Counted from the stretch's first letter, positions 26,327 through 38,209 are shown. The stretch is 64,000 bases of DNA from Desulfobulbaceae bacterium UBA2273 (GCA_002347095.1 DDWZ01000032.1:50103-114102), one strand, 5' to 3'. The notes: generated by a model from the sequence alone, not told the origin. Numbers and translations are program-made.

Positions 26327-28185
26327 TCAGGGAGATTGAACAGCTCATTGCTAACGGGATGCTGGATCAGTTCGACCGTTATTTTGTCAGAACCCTTCAG
26401 CGATTGGCACCCACCGCAACCCCCAGGGCCCTTGTCCTCGCCGCCCTTGCCCGAAAAGCGGTGGGCAATGGCCATGTCTGCCTTGATCTCAATCGGCTGC
26501 TGGCTGGAGCCCCTGAAAAAAGTCCCCTCCCCCCCCGCGGGGGAGGGTTAGGGAGAAGGGGAACCAGCGATGAACCCGGCAGCTCGCCACTTCACCCACC
26601 CCCCGCCCCCCTCCCGTCGAGGGAGGGGGAGTCAACGCCTTCGCTTGCAGAGCTGATCGCAGAGCTTCAGGTAAGCCCCCTGGTGAGCCGGGATGGCACT
26701 CTGGCCCCGCTGGTGCTCGAAGGTGCGCGCCTCTATCTGCAACGGTACTGGCGTTACGAGGAGGAGCTTGCCCAAGAGATTCGGGCCAGGGCCGCACGCC
26801 CGGTAGCAGTGCAAGAGGATCTGCTCGAATCCTGCCTTGCCCAACTTTTCCTCGGCACGGAACAGGATGGTCAACAACGCGAGGCCTGTGCCGGGATCTT
26901 CCGGGAGCGTCTGGGGTTGATCACCGGCGGGCCCGGCACCGGCAAAACCACCCTGGTCGCGAAATATCTTGCCCTGCTCCTGCTGTATGCCAAGGCTTCG
27001 GAGGAACCGTTGCCGCGCATCCTGCTGCTTGCCCCCACCGGCAAGGCAGCGGCCCGGCTCACCGAATCCCTGCAGAAAAAGGCCGGAGAATCGTCCTTGC
27101 CGCAGGAGCTGGTTGCGGCCCTGCCCACCCAAGCGGCGACCATCCATCGCGCCTTGGGCTACCGACCCGAGCATCCGACCACCTTCCGCCATAACCAAGA
27201 GAATCCCTTGGCCTGCGAGGTGGTGGTGGTCGATGAGGCGTCGATGATCGACGTGGCCCTCATGGCCAAGCTCTTTGCCGCGGTCATGCCCACGTCCCGG
27301 CTGGTCCTGCTCGGCGACAAGGACCAGCTCGCCTCGGTGGAGGCAGGGTCCATCCTGGGGGATATCTGCGGCGCGGTCTTGGACAAGGGGGTCGGGTCCG
27401 GGGGAAATCCCCTGGCCCGGTGCGTTGTCCGGCTTACGGAAAGCTACCGTTTCTCCCCGCAGGAGGGGATCGGCGCCCTGGCTTGTGCAATACACTCCGG
27501 AAATCCGGAGGCCGCCGTTTCCATAGCGCAGCAGGGTTCGCCGGAGGTCAGTCTGCTGCCGCCTCTGGTGCATGGTGATCCGGCCCATCCCCTGGCGGAG
27601 ATGATCCTGGCCGGATACCGCCCCTTTCTGGAGGCTGCCGACCCCCTTGCGGCCCTGACGCTGTTTGAGCGATTCCGGCTGCTCTGCGCCCACCGGCTTG
27701 GGCCGATGGGCGTCTCCTCGTTGAACCGCTACGCGGAAAAGGTTCTAGCCCGCCACCGGCTGATCGAGCCGACCGGGCCGTGGTACAAAGGACGGCCCGT
27801 GCTGATCCAGGCCAATTCATACCCCTTGCACCTTTTTAACGGCGAGACCGGCATCCTCTGGCCCGGGGAAGATGGCGAGGGGCTCAAGGCTTTTTTCTTT
27901 GCGGAAAACCGTGCGGAGGTTCGCTCCTTTTCCCTGCGCCAGTTGCCAACCCACGAAACAGCCTTTGCCATGACCATTCACAAGAGCCAGGGGTCTGAAT
28001 TCGACCGGGTTGGGCTGGTTCTGCCCGGGGAGGAGTCGGCCCTGTTGAGCAGGGAACTTCTTTATACCGGCATCAGCCGTGCCCGGCGTCAGGTTGTTCT
28101 GGTCGGGCGGTCCCAGGAGATTGAGGCCGCAGTGGGCAGACAGGTGGAACGGGCCTCGGGACTTGGAGAAAAATTGACAGCCTGA
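26323..28185 (+). CDS. recD: exodeoxyribonuclease V subunit alpha, with palindrome-derived insertion
   Basis: RecD is the 5'-3' SF1 helicase motor of RecBCD. The 620-residue protein has an N-terminal RecB-interaction domain and Walker A LITGGPGTGKTTLVAK. It also has APTGKAAARL, VVVDEASMIDVALM, LGDKDQLASVEAGS and the C-terminal TIHKSQGSEFDRV and YTGISRAR motifs. Residues about 63-105 are a Pro/Gly/Arg/Ser-rich stretch. They are encoded by a GC-palindromic element (26515-26634) that keeps the frame open and lies between helices of the N-terminal domain, away from the helicase motifs. Its ATGA start overlaps recB. Confidence 0.95.
   Translation: MIREIEQLIANGMLDQFDRYFVRTLQRLAPTATPRALVLAALARKAVGNGHVCLDLNRLLAGAPEKSPLPPRGGGLGRRGTSDEPGSSPLHPPPAPLPSREGESTPSLAELIAELQVSPLVSRDGTLAPLVLEGARLYLQRYWRYEEELAQEIRARAARPVAVQEDLLESCLAQLFLGTEQDGQQREACAGIFRERLGLITGGPGTGKTTLVAKYLALLLLYAKASEEPLPRILLLAPTGKAAARLTESLQKKAGESSLPQELVAALPTQAATIHRALGYRPEHPTTFRHNQENPLACEVVVVDEASMIDVALMAKLFAAVMPTSRLVLLGDKDQLASVEAGSILGDICGAVLDKGVGSGGNPLARCVVRLTESYRFSPQEGIGALACAIHSGNPEAAVSIAQQGSPEVSLLPPLVHGDPAHPLAEMILAGYRPFLEAADPLAALTLFERFRLLCAHRLGPMGVSSLNRYAEKVLARHRLIEPTGPWYKGRPVLIQANSYPLHLFNGETGILWPGEDGEGLKAFFFAENRAEVRSFSLRQLPTHETAFAMTIHKSQGSEFDRVGLVLPGEESALLSRELLYTGISRARRQVVLVGRSQEIEAAVGRQVERASGLGEKLTA
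26515..26634. repeat. palindromic element inserted in frame in recD
   Basis: About 120 bp of G/C-run sequence unlike the flanking codons. Each end is itself a hairpin: C-run and G-run around CCGCGG (26524-26546), and CCCCCTCCC/GGGAGGGGG with a 5-nt loop (about 26609-26631). The outer ends are also roughly inverted (AGTCCCCTCCC near 26521 versus GGGAGGGGGAGT near 26621-26632). GGGTTAGGG in the middle resembles common genomic palindromic repeats. In this frame it contains no stop and encodes a low-complexity loop. Confidence 0.7.
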
Positions 28186-28204
28186 ATGGGATTTTCCGGC
28201 CACA

Positions 28205-28783
28205 GTGGAGAACGAAAAATCATTCACCCTTGTCTTGGTAAATAAGACATGGTTCACCGTCAGCATCGTTATTATCGTGGCGCTTATTATTCTTTTTCTG
28301 CTTCTCGCCGCCAAGACCAATATCCTTCGCGATGTCGGCCCGAATCCCGATGTTGGGAGAAAGCCTTACAGCCTCGCCCTCGTACAGATGGCCGTCTGGT
28401 TCTTTGCTATCATGACGTCATGGCTGCTGCTCTACGTTGTACGGCACAGCTTCAATACGATTTCCGATACGCTTGTTCTCCTAATGGGCATCAGCGCAGG
28501 CACCGGGATTGGAGGTGTGGCTATCGATACGAACCGGTCGAGACCTGCGAAACAATCGCAGGGTTTCATAAAGGATATCGTTTCAGACGACTACGGCGTC
28601 AGTTTTCACCGGTTTCAGATCTTCGCCTGGACAATTGTCCTGGTTGCGGTATTTATTCGACAGGTAACTGCATACCTGGCCATGCCGGAGTTCAATTCTT
28701 CCCTTCTCGTTCTGATGGGGATAAGCTCCGGAACCTACCTGGGAGTTAAGGTGACAGAAAAACCCGTAGAAAATGGGGGATAA
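28205..28783 (+). CDS. four-helix membrane protein of unknown function
   Basis: This 192-residue product is not recognised. It shows four hydrophobic segments: about 17-36 (VSIVIIVALIILFLLLA), 58-82 (LALVQMAVWFFAIMTSWLLL), 90-105, and 138-185 with two short spans. Two similar blocks, LVLLMGISAGTGIGG and LLVLMGISSGTYLGV, suggest an internal duplication of a helix pair. GTG 28205 is the likely start; no clear Shine-Dalgarno is seen. It follows recD after 19 nt but no functional tie is evident. Confidence 0.6.
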   Translation: MENEKSFTLVLVNKTWFTVSIVIIVALIILFLLLAAKTNILRDVGPNPDVGRKPYSLALVQMAVWFFAIMTSWLLLYVVRHSFNTISDTLVLLMGISAGTGIGGVAIDTNRSRPAKQSQGFIKDIVSDDYGVSFHRFQIFAWTIVLVAVFIRQVTAYLAMPEFNSSLLVLMGISSGTYLGVKVTEKPVENGG

Positions 28784-28966
28784 AAAGGGCATCCGTGAAC
28801 TTGGAGGGGAATTGACATGTGCCCCATCTGCCCATTTCATCTGTATAAGGTAGGGGGGGAGTGGAGAGACCTTGAAAAGTTTTCAGGGTAAAAAAACATC
28901 CAGTTAGACGTGATCCTCGATACCTATCCCAAGTAATACCCGGAATCCCGTGGGCAGGAGCCCGGG

Positions 28967-30229
28967 CTAAAAGCGCACCTGGTTGCGGCCGTTTTCCTTG
29001 GCGGCATAGAGCATTTCGTCTGCAATGGTGATCATCTCTTCCAACGATTCCTTTGCCTCCACGCACAGGCCGATGCTGACCGTAATCCGGATCTTTTCTC
29101 GCCCGAGATCCATCGTGGTTTGGGCGATATTTTCTCGAACACCGTTAAAAATTTCGTGGATGCTATCCCCGGCCATATTGACCGCCAGGATACAGATTTC
29201 TTCCCCGCCATAGCGGCAGACGATGTCCGTTTCGCGGAAGCGGCGCAGCAGCACGGCGCCGAGATTCTTGAGCACCAGATCACCAGCGTCATGGCCGTGG
29301 GTGTCATTGACCTTTTTGAAGAAATCGATATCCAGTAGGGCAATGGCCACCTCAATGTGCCCGCGCTTGGCGCTGGCCAGGAGTTTTTTGCCCATTTCGA
29401 AGAAGTAGCGGCGGTTGTAAAGGCCGGTGAGGTAATCCCGGTTCGAGCTTTCCTTGATCTGCCGGATATATTCGAGCAGATCCATGTTCTGGTTCACCCG
29501 GCAGTAAAATTCCTCGGTGGAAAAAGGCTTGCTCAGAAAGTCGTTGGCTCCGTTCTTGATGAACTGCGTGGAGATGGTTTTGTCGTCGGTGCCGGAAAGG
29601 CCGATGATGGCCAGTTCATCCTTGGCGTGACGGTGCCGGATCTCCTTGGTCAGTTGCAGACCGGTCATTGTGGGCATGTCGTTGTCGGTGATCAGGAGTT
29701 TGATGTCCGGATGCTGCTCAAGAATGGGCAGGGCCTCCTCGCCGTTTCCCGCCTCATATACGCAGAAGCGATGGATGGTCAGCATATTGCTCAGCTCAAG
29801 CCGCGACGAGCGCGAGTCGTCCACAACCAACGCCTTGACCCCGCTGTTGTTGGCGATGCGCCGGACAAGTCCAAGAAGATAGTCGATGCTCTGAGGGTTT
29901 TCCTTGAGGACATAATCGACGATCATCTTCTGCCAGAGGGTATCCCGTAGTTTCTGGTTGAATCTGCCTGCGAAGATGATCGGTGGAATGTTGCGGGTCA
30001 GAACATAGTCCACCACCTCGTTGCCCGAGGCGTCCGGCAGGGTAAGGTCGAGGATGGCCAGGAAAAATTGATTCCGCTGATCCGCGATGAGGCGTCTTGT
30101 CTCGGCAAAGGACGTTGCCAGGGAAACGGAGAGGGCGAGTTGCGCTTCTATCTTGTCTTTTACCATCAATCCGAGGGATTTGCTGTCTTCCACCAGGAGG
30201 AGCTGGCGGCTGTTCGTTTTTTCTTTCAT
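28967..30229 (-). CDS. diguanylate cyclase with two receiver domains
   Basis: The 420-residue protein has receiver 1 (about 8-125; VEDSK, phosphoacceptor in AILDLTLPD) and receiver 2 (about 130-250; VVDDSR, ITDNDMP, LSKPF). A GGDEF domain follows (about 260-420). The active-site motif is RYGGEEI, which is catalytically competent. An inhibitory I-site RxxD (RETD) lies five residues before it, so product inhibition by cyclic di-GMP is expected. It starts 10 nt after the upstream phosphohexomutase stops and is probably cotranscribed. Confidence 0.93.
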   Translation of the reverse strand: MKEKTNSRQLLLVEDSKSLGLMVKDKIEAQLALSVSLATSFAETRRLIADQRNQFFLAILDLTLPDASGNEVVDYVLTRNIPPIIFAGRFNQKLRDTLWQKMIVDYVLKENPQSIDYLLGLVRRIANNSGVKALVVDDSRSSRLELSNMLTIHRFCVYEAGNGEEALPILEQHPDIKLLITDNDMPTMTGLQLTKEIRHRHAKDELAIIGLSGTDDKTISTQFIKNGANDFLSKPFSTEEFYCRVNQNMDLLEYIRQIKESSNRDYLTGLYNRRYFFEMGKKLLASAKRGHIEVAIALLDIDFFKKVNDTHGHDAGDLVLKNLGAVLLRRFRETDIVCRYGGEEICILAVNMAGDSIHEIFNGVRENIAQTTMDLGREKIRITVSIGLCVEAKESLEEMITIADEMLYAAKENGRNQVRF

Positions 30230-30239
30230 CCCTCAACCT

Positions 30240-31967
30240 TCACAAAAGCCCGATCTCGATGAGCATACCCTTGGCCGCGGCAAACAGCGCATCCTTGCCC
30301 GATTCGCTTCTGGCCTCGACGTAAAAGCGTACCTTGGGCTCGGTGCCGGACGGCCTGATCATCAGCCAACTGTTGTCGTCCAGGATCATTTTTCTGCCGT
30401 CAATGGTGATTACTTCGGTGATTTTCCTTGGTTGCCCGCCAATATCAAGCACTGTTCCAACCGCATATTTTTCCAGTCCGGCAAGGGTGTCCAGCAGCGC
30501 CTTACCCTGCCGGCTCACCTCAACCCCGCCCCTGGCCGGGTAGTAATAGCCGTATTCCGCTTGGATCTCGCGCAGATAGTCGCCAAGATTCTTTTTCAGG
30601 GTGAGCATCATGTCCAGGGCGAGAAGCAGGCCGATGTAAGCGTCTTTTTCCGGGGTGTGCCCGATGACCGAGATGCCGTCGGACTCCTCAAAGCAGACCA
30701 GGGCTTTGCCGATGACCGGCTTGAACTCCTTGAACCCGACCCGGGGTTCGAAAATTTCTTCGTGCAACCCCTTGGCAATGGCGTTTGCGAAATTGCTGGT
30801 CGCGACGTTCTTTGCCACCAGACCATGCTTTCCCTTTTTTTCATGCAGATAATGAAAGGCCATGGCTCCGAAAAGGTTCATGTCCAGCTCGATGGCGCCA
30901 TCGCTGAAACGGATGCGGTCGGCGTCCGGATCGATGATGACCCCGAGCTTGAGCGGTTCCGGCCTTTTGCGCAGGGTGGCCAGTACCTGCTGCATGTTTT
31001 GCGAGGAGGGCTCCGGCGAGACTCCGCCGAAGGTGGGGTCGGGCTGGTCCCGTAACACAATGAGCCTCTCCGAGGGCTGATTGCCGAATAGGGCGCGCAT
31101 GTGCACCCGGCTGGCGCCATGAACGCAGTCGACCACGACCACGCAGTCCGAGGCACCACGAAGGGTTGCCAGTATGCCGGGGTAATCCAAGCCGTGCTTG
31201 GCTGCCCCTCTGGCGACCAGCTCCTGCCAGCAGGCCAGGGCGTCGCATTGTTTCACCAGGGTCGCATCCGGAGCCAACACGGGAGCGGTGCCCTTGGCGA
31301 TGAGCTGCCGCCCATTTTCCGTGATGCGGCTGGTCACCTCGGAAGCGGCCGGACCCGCATCGGCGGCATTGAACTTGAACCCGGCATATTCCAGCGGGTT
31401 ATGGCTGGGGGTGAGATTTATCGAAAAGGCCGCATCTAACATGAGAACCGCGGCGGAAAGGGTGCCGGTCGTCGCCTCATGGGCATAGTGAACGGTGATG
31501 CCGTTGCTGGTCAATACTTCGACAACCCGCTGGGCCAGGAGGCTGCCGCCGAACCGGTTATCAAAGCCGACCACCGCGCCCCGGTGCTGCGCCTCGCTGA
31601 AGCTGCGCACCCCCAGGGGGGCGGCCAGGGAATTGTCCTGGTCCAGGCCGCGGTACATGGCAACTATGGCCTGGGTAACCAGGGCCACGGAGTGCAGGGA
31701 GAAATCCTTGCCGATGATCCCGCGCCAGCCGGAGGTGCCGAAGGAGATCTCCTTGTTCGGTGGATTGGTGTTGGTCCGTATTTCATCCTCCACCAGGGCA
31801 TATGCTTTGGCGATGGCCTCGCCTGCCTGTTGGAAATCTTGCGAGTCAGGAGCGGCGCTGTTTTTCAGGGACACCAGTTTTTTGATGAGGCCGAAATAGT
31901 CGCTGGCCGCATGGTTGCCTGGCGCGAGATGTTCAGCAAAAAAACGTTCGATGTCTTGGTTGATCAT
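30240..31967 (-). CDS. phosphoglucomutase/phosphomannomutase family protein
   Basis: An alpha-D-phosphohexomutase of 575 residues that interconverts hexose 1- and 6-phosphates. It has the domain 1 opening ISFGTSGWRGIIG and the phosphoserine loop INLTPSHNPLEYAG. The metal-binding loop is DPDADRIRFS, the sugar-binding segment FEESDGIS, and the phosphate-binding loop IRPSGTEPKVRFYV. The N-terminus has about 70 extra residues before the first domain. Substrate preference (glucose versus mannose) cannot be read from sequence alone. Its position upstream of a diguanylate cyclase hints at an exopolysaccharide link. Confidence 0.9.
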   Translation of the reverse strand: MINQDIERFFAEHLAPGNHAASDYFGLIKKLVSLKNSAAPDSQDFQQAGEAIAKAYALVEDEIRTNTNPPNKEISFGTSGWRGIIGKDFSLHSVALVTQAIVAMYRGLDQDNSLAAPLGVRSFSEAQHRGAVVGFDNRFGGSLLAQRVVEVLTSNGITVHYAHEATTGTLSAAVLMLDAAFSINLTPSHNPLEYAGFKFNAADAGPAASEVTSRITENGRQLIAKGTAPVLAPDATLVKQCDALACWQELVARGAAKHGLDYPGILATLRGASDCVVVVDCVHGASRVHMRALFGNQPSERLIVLRDQPDPTFGGVSPEPSSQNMQQVLATLRKRPEPLKLGVIIDPDADRIRFSDGAIELDMNLFGAMAFHYLHEKKGKHGLVAKNVATSNFANAIAKGLHEEIFEPRVGFKEFKPVIGKALVCFEESDGISVIGHTPEKDAYIGLLLALDMMLTLKKNLGDYLREIQAEYGYYYPARGGVEVSRQGKALLDTLAGLEKYAVGTVLDIGGQPRKITEVITIDGRKMILDDNSWLMIRPSGTEPKVRFYVEARSESGKDALFAAAKGMLIEIGLL

Positions 31968-32094
31968 GGGCAGACCTTTGGCTTGCTGGAAGAAGGAAAG
32001 GAATAAAAAAAATCAGGCATGGATACATTATGTTATACTATGCGCATATGTGCTGAGCAACGGGTCATTTTTTTGGAGTTTGCGCAGGTTTCGA

Positions 32095-32123
32095 TTGACC
32101 CGCAAGGCAAGATTCGCTATACA
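32095..32123 (+). promoter_or_regulatory. sigma-70 promoter of ppsA
   Basis: TTGACC (32095-32100) and TATACA (32118-32123) are 17 nt apart. The expected start near 32130 gives an 85-nt leader before the ppsA ATG, which is preceded by GGGAG. Further upstream another TATACT (32034-32039) has no good -35. Confidence 0.7.
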
Positions 32124-32214
32124 TTGCTGGCGTGATGACCGTCGCAAATCAATGTATTTTTCAGTGCGTTCCACGTCCTGAACTTTTAAATAAATAATTA
32201 GGGAGCAGAACACA

Positions 32215-34653
<2,439 letters not shown>

Positions 34654-34675
34654 GTTTCGCTGAAGTTGGAATCAT

Positions 34676-34714
34676 AAAAAAGGGGCCCCGCTTGATTGCG
34701 GAGCCCCTTTTTTT
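34676..34714. terminator. bidirectional intrinsic terminator between ppsA and cpoB
   Basis: A 10-bp stem (34682-34691 / 34698-34707, 6-nt loop) is flanked by an A-run (34676-34681) and a T-run (34708-34714). It can therefore end transcription of ppsA (+) and of the convergent tol operon (-). The one imperfect pair is C-A on the plus-strand RNA but G-U on the minus-strand RNA. Confidence 0.85.
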
Positions 34715-34757
34715 ATGGTGTGTTTCGCCGGAATCTCCCCTGTGGCGGGGCAGATTT

Positions 34758-35750
34758 TTATTTCAATTCTTTCAACCGTTTCTGGGCCATTTCAAACTGT
34801 TCGCTTTTGGGGTAATCGGCAAGAAGCTTGTTGTAAACGATCTTGGCAGTCTCCTTTTCGGAGAGCTTTTCAAATGCCTGCCCCTGTTTAAAGAGTGCAG
34901 CCGGGGCCTTGTTGCTTTTGGGGTAATCGGCGATCACCTTTTGATACTCAAGGATGGCCAGCTCGAATTCTTTCTGCTGAAAGAGGCACTCCCCTAGCCA
35001 GTACCGTGCATTCGGGGCCAGAGGCGCGGTCCGGTTTTTCTCCAGGTAGCTCGAAAAGGCGTTGTACGCTTCCTTGTATTTATTCGCCTTGTACGCGGCA
35101 AGCCCTTTATTGTAGAGGGTGTCGCTGGTGTTTGTTTCCGCATCCTGCGCCGCGGTTTTGGCTGGTGCAGGTTTTGATGTTTCTTCCTGCTTTGCCGCTT
35201 CTTCGGTGTGGCCGGGTTTTTTCTTGGTTTGTTCCGGTTCGATGGTCCGCGGGCCGTTGGCCAGGTCAGCTTTTTTGCGTGCCTCTTCCGCGGTTTTGGC
35301 GGCAGCGGCGGCACGTTCCGCTGCTTCTTTAGCGCGGTTTTCCTGGATGCGGCTGAAATCATCGGAAACCGTGGCAACCTGGGCATTGACGCCGGTCACC
35401 TTGCTGTTCAGCTCCGCCACCTGGCTCCGCAATTGCTCAAGCTGGCTGTTGGTATTTTGTTTCAAGGCGGCGTGTTCATCCTGAATTCGCTTTGCCTGGA
35501 TATTTCTTTCCTCAACCCGCGCTTCAAGCTGCAGCAAGCGCGATTTGATCTGCTCGAATTGACTCGCCAGTTCAGCCTGGGAACCGCGCTGGTTTTTCAT
35601 GGCGGTGAGGGTGTTTTCCATATCCGTGATTTTTGAATCCGCGGTGCGGAGCCTCATGTCAAGGCCTCGGACATCTTTTTCAGCGGCGCATTGCATGAGA
35701 AGGGGGGAAAGACACAGGGCAAGAACAATATTGGTCACTGATCGGTTCAT
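34758..35750 (-). CDS. cpoB: Tol-Pal system protein CpoB/YbgF
   Basis: CpoB coordinates outer-membrane constriction with septal peptidoglycan synthesis. The 330-residue protein has an export signal (MNRSVTNIVLALCLSPLLMQC) and a long coiled coil (about 30-150) rich in Gln/Glu/Lys. A linker rich in Ala/Lys/Pro follows, then C-terminal TPRs (LYNKGLAAYKANKYKEAYNAF, then repeats ending KSEQFEMAQKRLKELK). LLMQC is a weak lipobox, so lipidation is uncertain. ATG 35750 has AGGAG at proper spacing; the frame opens 39 nt earlier. It is the last gene of the tol operon. Confidence 0.88.
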   Translation of the reverse strand: MNRSVTNIVLALCLSPLLMQCAAEKDVRGLDMRLRTADSKITDMENTLTAMKNQRGSQAELASQFEQIKSRLLQLEARVEERNIQAKRIQDEHAALKQNTNSQLEQLRSQVAELNSKVTGVNAQVATVSDDFSRIQENRAKEAAERAAAAAKTAEEARKKADLANGPRTIEPEQTKKKPGHTEEAAKQEETSKPAPAKTAAQDAETNTSDTLYNKGLAAYKANKYKEAYNAFSSYLEKNRTAPLAPNARYWLGECLFQQKEFELAILEYQKVIADYPKSNKAPAALFKQGQAFEKLSEKETAKIVYNKLLADYPKSEQFEMAQKRLKELK

Positions 35751-35883
35751 CGGTCTGTCTCCTGGCAGAATATAACGCTTGGTATCCAAGGCTGACTAAT
35801 CATTTTTCCGCATTTAGCCGCGGGTCCGGATACATATGCCGTATTTGCGCTTTCGTTAGCAGGGCTATTTTTTTTGCAACGGC

Positions 35884-37281
35884 TTACAAATCTTGCCGCG
35901 GGGACCATTGCGGGTTGGATTGCGCGCCCCTGAGATTGAAAAGCGGGCGAAGTCCCATGCCGTTTTTAAAGATGACGCATATTTCCTCTTTATTGTTCCG
36001 TTTTCTTGAAAAAACGATTTGCCGGCCATCGGGAGACCAACTGGGCGACTCATGATTGCCTGCTGTTTGCGTCAACTGGACCGGAGTTCCTCCTTCAGGC
36101 TTGATCATCAGAATATGGGTGCTGCCATTTATTCTGCCCGTATAGGCGATCCAATCTCCCTTGGGAGACCAGCTCGGAGTGCTGTTCTCGTTGCCAAGGT
36201 AGGTTATCCGCTGCACGGATTTGGTGGCCACGTTCATGACGTAAATTTGCGGGGTGCCGCTTCGATCGGAAACAAAGGCAAGCTTTTTCCCGTCCGGCGA
36301 CCAGGTGGGGGAGACGTTGACGCCCTCGCCGTTGGTCAGTCGCCGCAATTCTTTACCGTTGATATCAATGAGATAGATGTCCGGATTGGATGATTTACTG
36401 AGGGTTACGGCCAGAACGCTGCCGTCCGGTGCCCAGGCCGGCGCCATGTTGAGGCCTTTCTGGTGGGAGATGGCGCGGGTGGTTTTGAGGGTGCTCAGCG
36501 CGGTGATATAGAGATTGGGGTTGTTCCGGTGGTATGAGGTGTAGGCGAGCCATTTGTTGTCAGGGGAGAATTTGGGAGAGACAGCCAAGTATTCATGCTG
36601 GGTTACCTGACGGACGTTATCGCCAAGGACATCGGCAAGCCAGATCTCCTTGTGCCCGGACGACGTGGAAACGAAAGCGATCTGGCTCTGGCTCACCCCG
36701 GGTTCCCCGGTGAGCTGGGAAATGACTTCATCGCAGAATTTTTTTACGCTTTGCTGATGCTTGCTGACCGGAGTCTGGTAACGGCGGCCAAGAATCATGC
36801 GGCCGGATTGAATTTCATTGAGGCGCAGTTCCAGCACAAGTCCGTCCGCGGTCATTTCATATTGGCCGAGGATCGTGAATTCCGTGCCGAGAGCAGCCCA
36901 GTCCCAGGTCTGGGCGCCACCGTAGGCAGCGGGATCGATTATATTCACAAACCCGTGAAAGGCCAGGGCCCGGCTCAGGAGATCCGCCATCTTCTTGCCG
37001 CCGTCATGGATGGTGCCCGGTTGTTTTTTGTCGACAAAATATGGAACCGCGATGTTCACCTTGCGGACGTTGGCAGAGGTGATATCCAGATAGACTATGG
37101 CCTCCGCCGGGCGGACGGAGCCGAGCAACAGGGTGAGGCAAAGAAGGATCATGCCCGATGCGGAAGCGAAGATGCTGTTTCGCTTGGCAAGGGCATGGTG
37201 CGCCTTGCCAAGGGTTGCGGCGTGGTCCGCTGGTGGATTTTCAGTCTTTTTCGTCCAAATGTTTTTCATTAAAAAATCCAT
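35884..37281 (-). CDS. tolB: Tol-Pal system protein TolB
   Basis: TolB is the periplasmic beta-propeller partner of Pal and TolA. The 465-residue protein has a long N-terminal region with a membrane-export helix at about 40-60 (GMILLCLTLLLGSVRPAEA). The D1 domain follows, then six propeller blades marked by repeated SPDGxxLA and W(S/A)PDG words, for example SPTWSPDGKKLAFVSDRSG. The pre-signal extension of about 38 residues is unusually long; ATG 37269 (MKNIW) is an internal alternative. AGGAG precedes ATG 37281. Its start is directly after tolA. Confidence 0.92.
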   Translation of the reverse strand: MDFLMKNIWTKKTENPPADHAATLGKAHHALAKRNSIFASASGMILLCLTLLLGSVRPAEAIVYLDITSANVRKVNIAVPYFVDKKQPGTIHDGGKKMADLLSRALAFHGFVNIIDPAAYGGAQTWDWAALGTEFTILGQYEMTADGLVLELRLNEIQSGRMILGRRYQTPVSKHQQSVKKFCDEVISQLTGEPGVSQSQIAFVSTSSGHKEIWLADVLGDNVRQVTQHEYLAVSPKFSPDNKWLAYTSYHRNNPNLYITALSTLKTTRAISHQKGLNMAPAWAPDGSVLAVTLSKSSNPDIYLIDINGKELRRLTNGEGVNVSPTWSPDGKKLAFVSDRSGTPQIYVMNVATKSVQRITYLGNENSTPSWSPKGDWIAYTGRINGSTHILMIKPEGGTPVQLTQTAGNHESPSWSPDGRQIVFSRKRNNKEEICVIFKNGMGLRPLFNLRGAQSNPQWSPRQDL

Positions 37282-37282
37282 G

Positions 37283-38209
37283 TTATAAAACTTCTCCTGG
37301 TCTGAATTTCAGGCCGATTTCCATTTCTGACTGGTTGATGCCGATGGGGAATGGCGGGAGCGGTGAAGAGAGCTTCAGCGTTTTTTCAACAAATTGATTG
37401 AAAAAGATATTGTCTGATTTTTTCTTGAAAGAGCTTTCAACAATAACACCATCGCGCCTGACCCGGATAATGACGATGGCCTCGATGTTATCCTTCCAGT
37501 TTTGCAGGTCCGGCAGGGCCCAATGCTCATGGATCTGGTTGTTCACGGCCAGCAGGTAGCGGCGGAGATTTTCATCGACCATGATTCCGCTGCCGCCCGC
37601 GCCGCTCCCTGTGCCACTGCCTGCCTGAGTCGAGGCCGTGGAGCCTGTCCCCGTCCCGGCCGCGGCTTTACCGGCGGCAAGCTGCTGGTTTGCCTTGAGG
37701 TTTTGTTTTATCAGGTCAACCGCGCTTTTTGCTTTTTTGTCCGCATCGGCCTTGGCTTTTTCCGCTGCGTCCCGGGCCTTTTTCGCATTGTCTTCGGCGA
37801 GCAGTTTGTCTCGCAACAGCTTTACCTTGTCAACGTCTGCTTTTTCCTTTGTTTTTATCGGTTTCAGCGAAATGGCGTCCTTGGCGACCGCCGGCGGTTC
37901 TGGCGCCGGCGGTGTTTTTTGTGGCGGCGTGGGCTTTGTTGGCTCAGGCACAGCCACGGGCGGGCTGGGTTCCGCCTGGGGGGCGGTGGTTGCGGCTTTG
38001 CTTGGTGCCGCCGCCGGAGCAGGTCCGCCGAGATCCTCCACGGAAAAAAGGTTGACCGTATACACCTCCGGTATTTTTCGTTGGAAGTGCAGGAAATTTG
38101 GAGCAAAAAGCCCGAAAAGCACGAAGCAAACATGCACGGTAATGGTCAAAAACAGGGGTTTTTGCCATTGGTTATCAGGCAGCTCGGATGTCGGCGGACG
38201 AAAAGGCAC
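37283..38209 (-). CDS. tolA: TolA/TonB-type envelope protein
   Basis: TolA links the TolQR motor to the outer membrane. The 308-residue protein has one N-terminal membrane helix (about 18-40, LFLTITVHVCFVLFGLFA). A long Pro/Ala/Lys-rich and Lys/Asp/Ala helical stalk follows (KAKADADKKAKSAVDLIKQ). A Gly/Ser/Thr-rich linker leads to a C-terminal TonB-like domain (HWALPDLQNWKDNIEAIVII, FNQFVEKTLKLSSPLPPFP). Translation begins at GTG 38209. It lies 10 nt after tolR and 1 nt before tolB. Confidence 0.92.
   Translation of the reverse strand: MPFRPPTSELPDNQWQKPLFLTITVHVCFVLFGLFAPNFLHFQRKIPEVYTVNLFSVEDLGGPAPAAAPSKAATTAPQAEPSPPVAVPEPTKPTPPQKTPPAPEPPAVAKDAISLKPIKTKEKADVDKVKLLRDKLLAEDNAKKARDAAEKAKADADKKAKSAVDLIKQNLKANQQLAAGKAAAGTGTGSTASTQAGSGTGSGAGGSGIMVDENLRRYLLAVNNQIHEHWALPDLQNWKDNIEAIVIIRVRRDGVIVESSFKKKSDNIFFNQFVEKTLKLSSPLPPFPIGINQSEMEIGLKFRPGEVL

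Noticed and set aside
26515..26634. Possible CRISPR or tandem-repeat array
   Set aside because: Only two hairpin ends, no regular spacers; it is a palindromic insertion.
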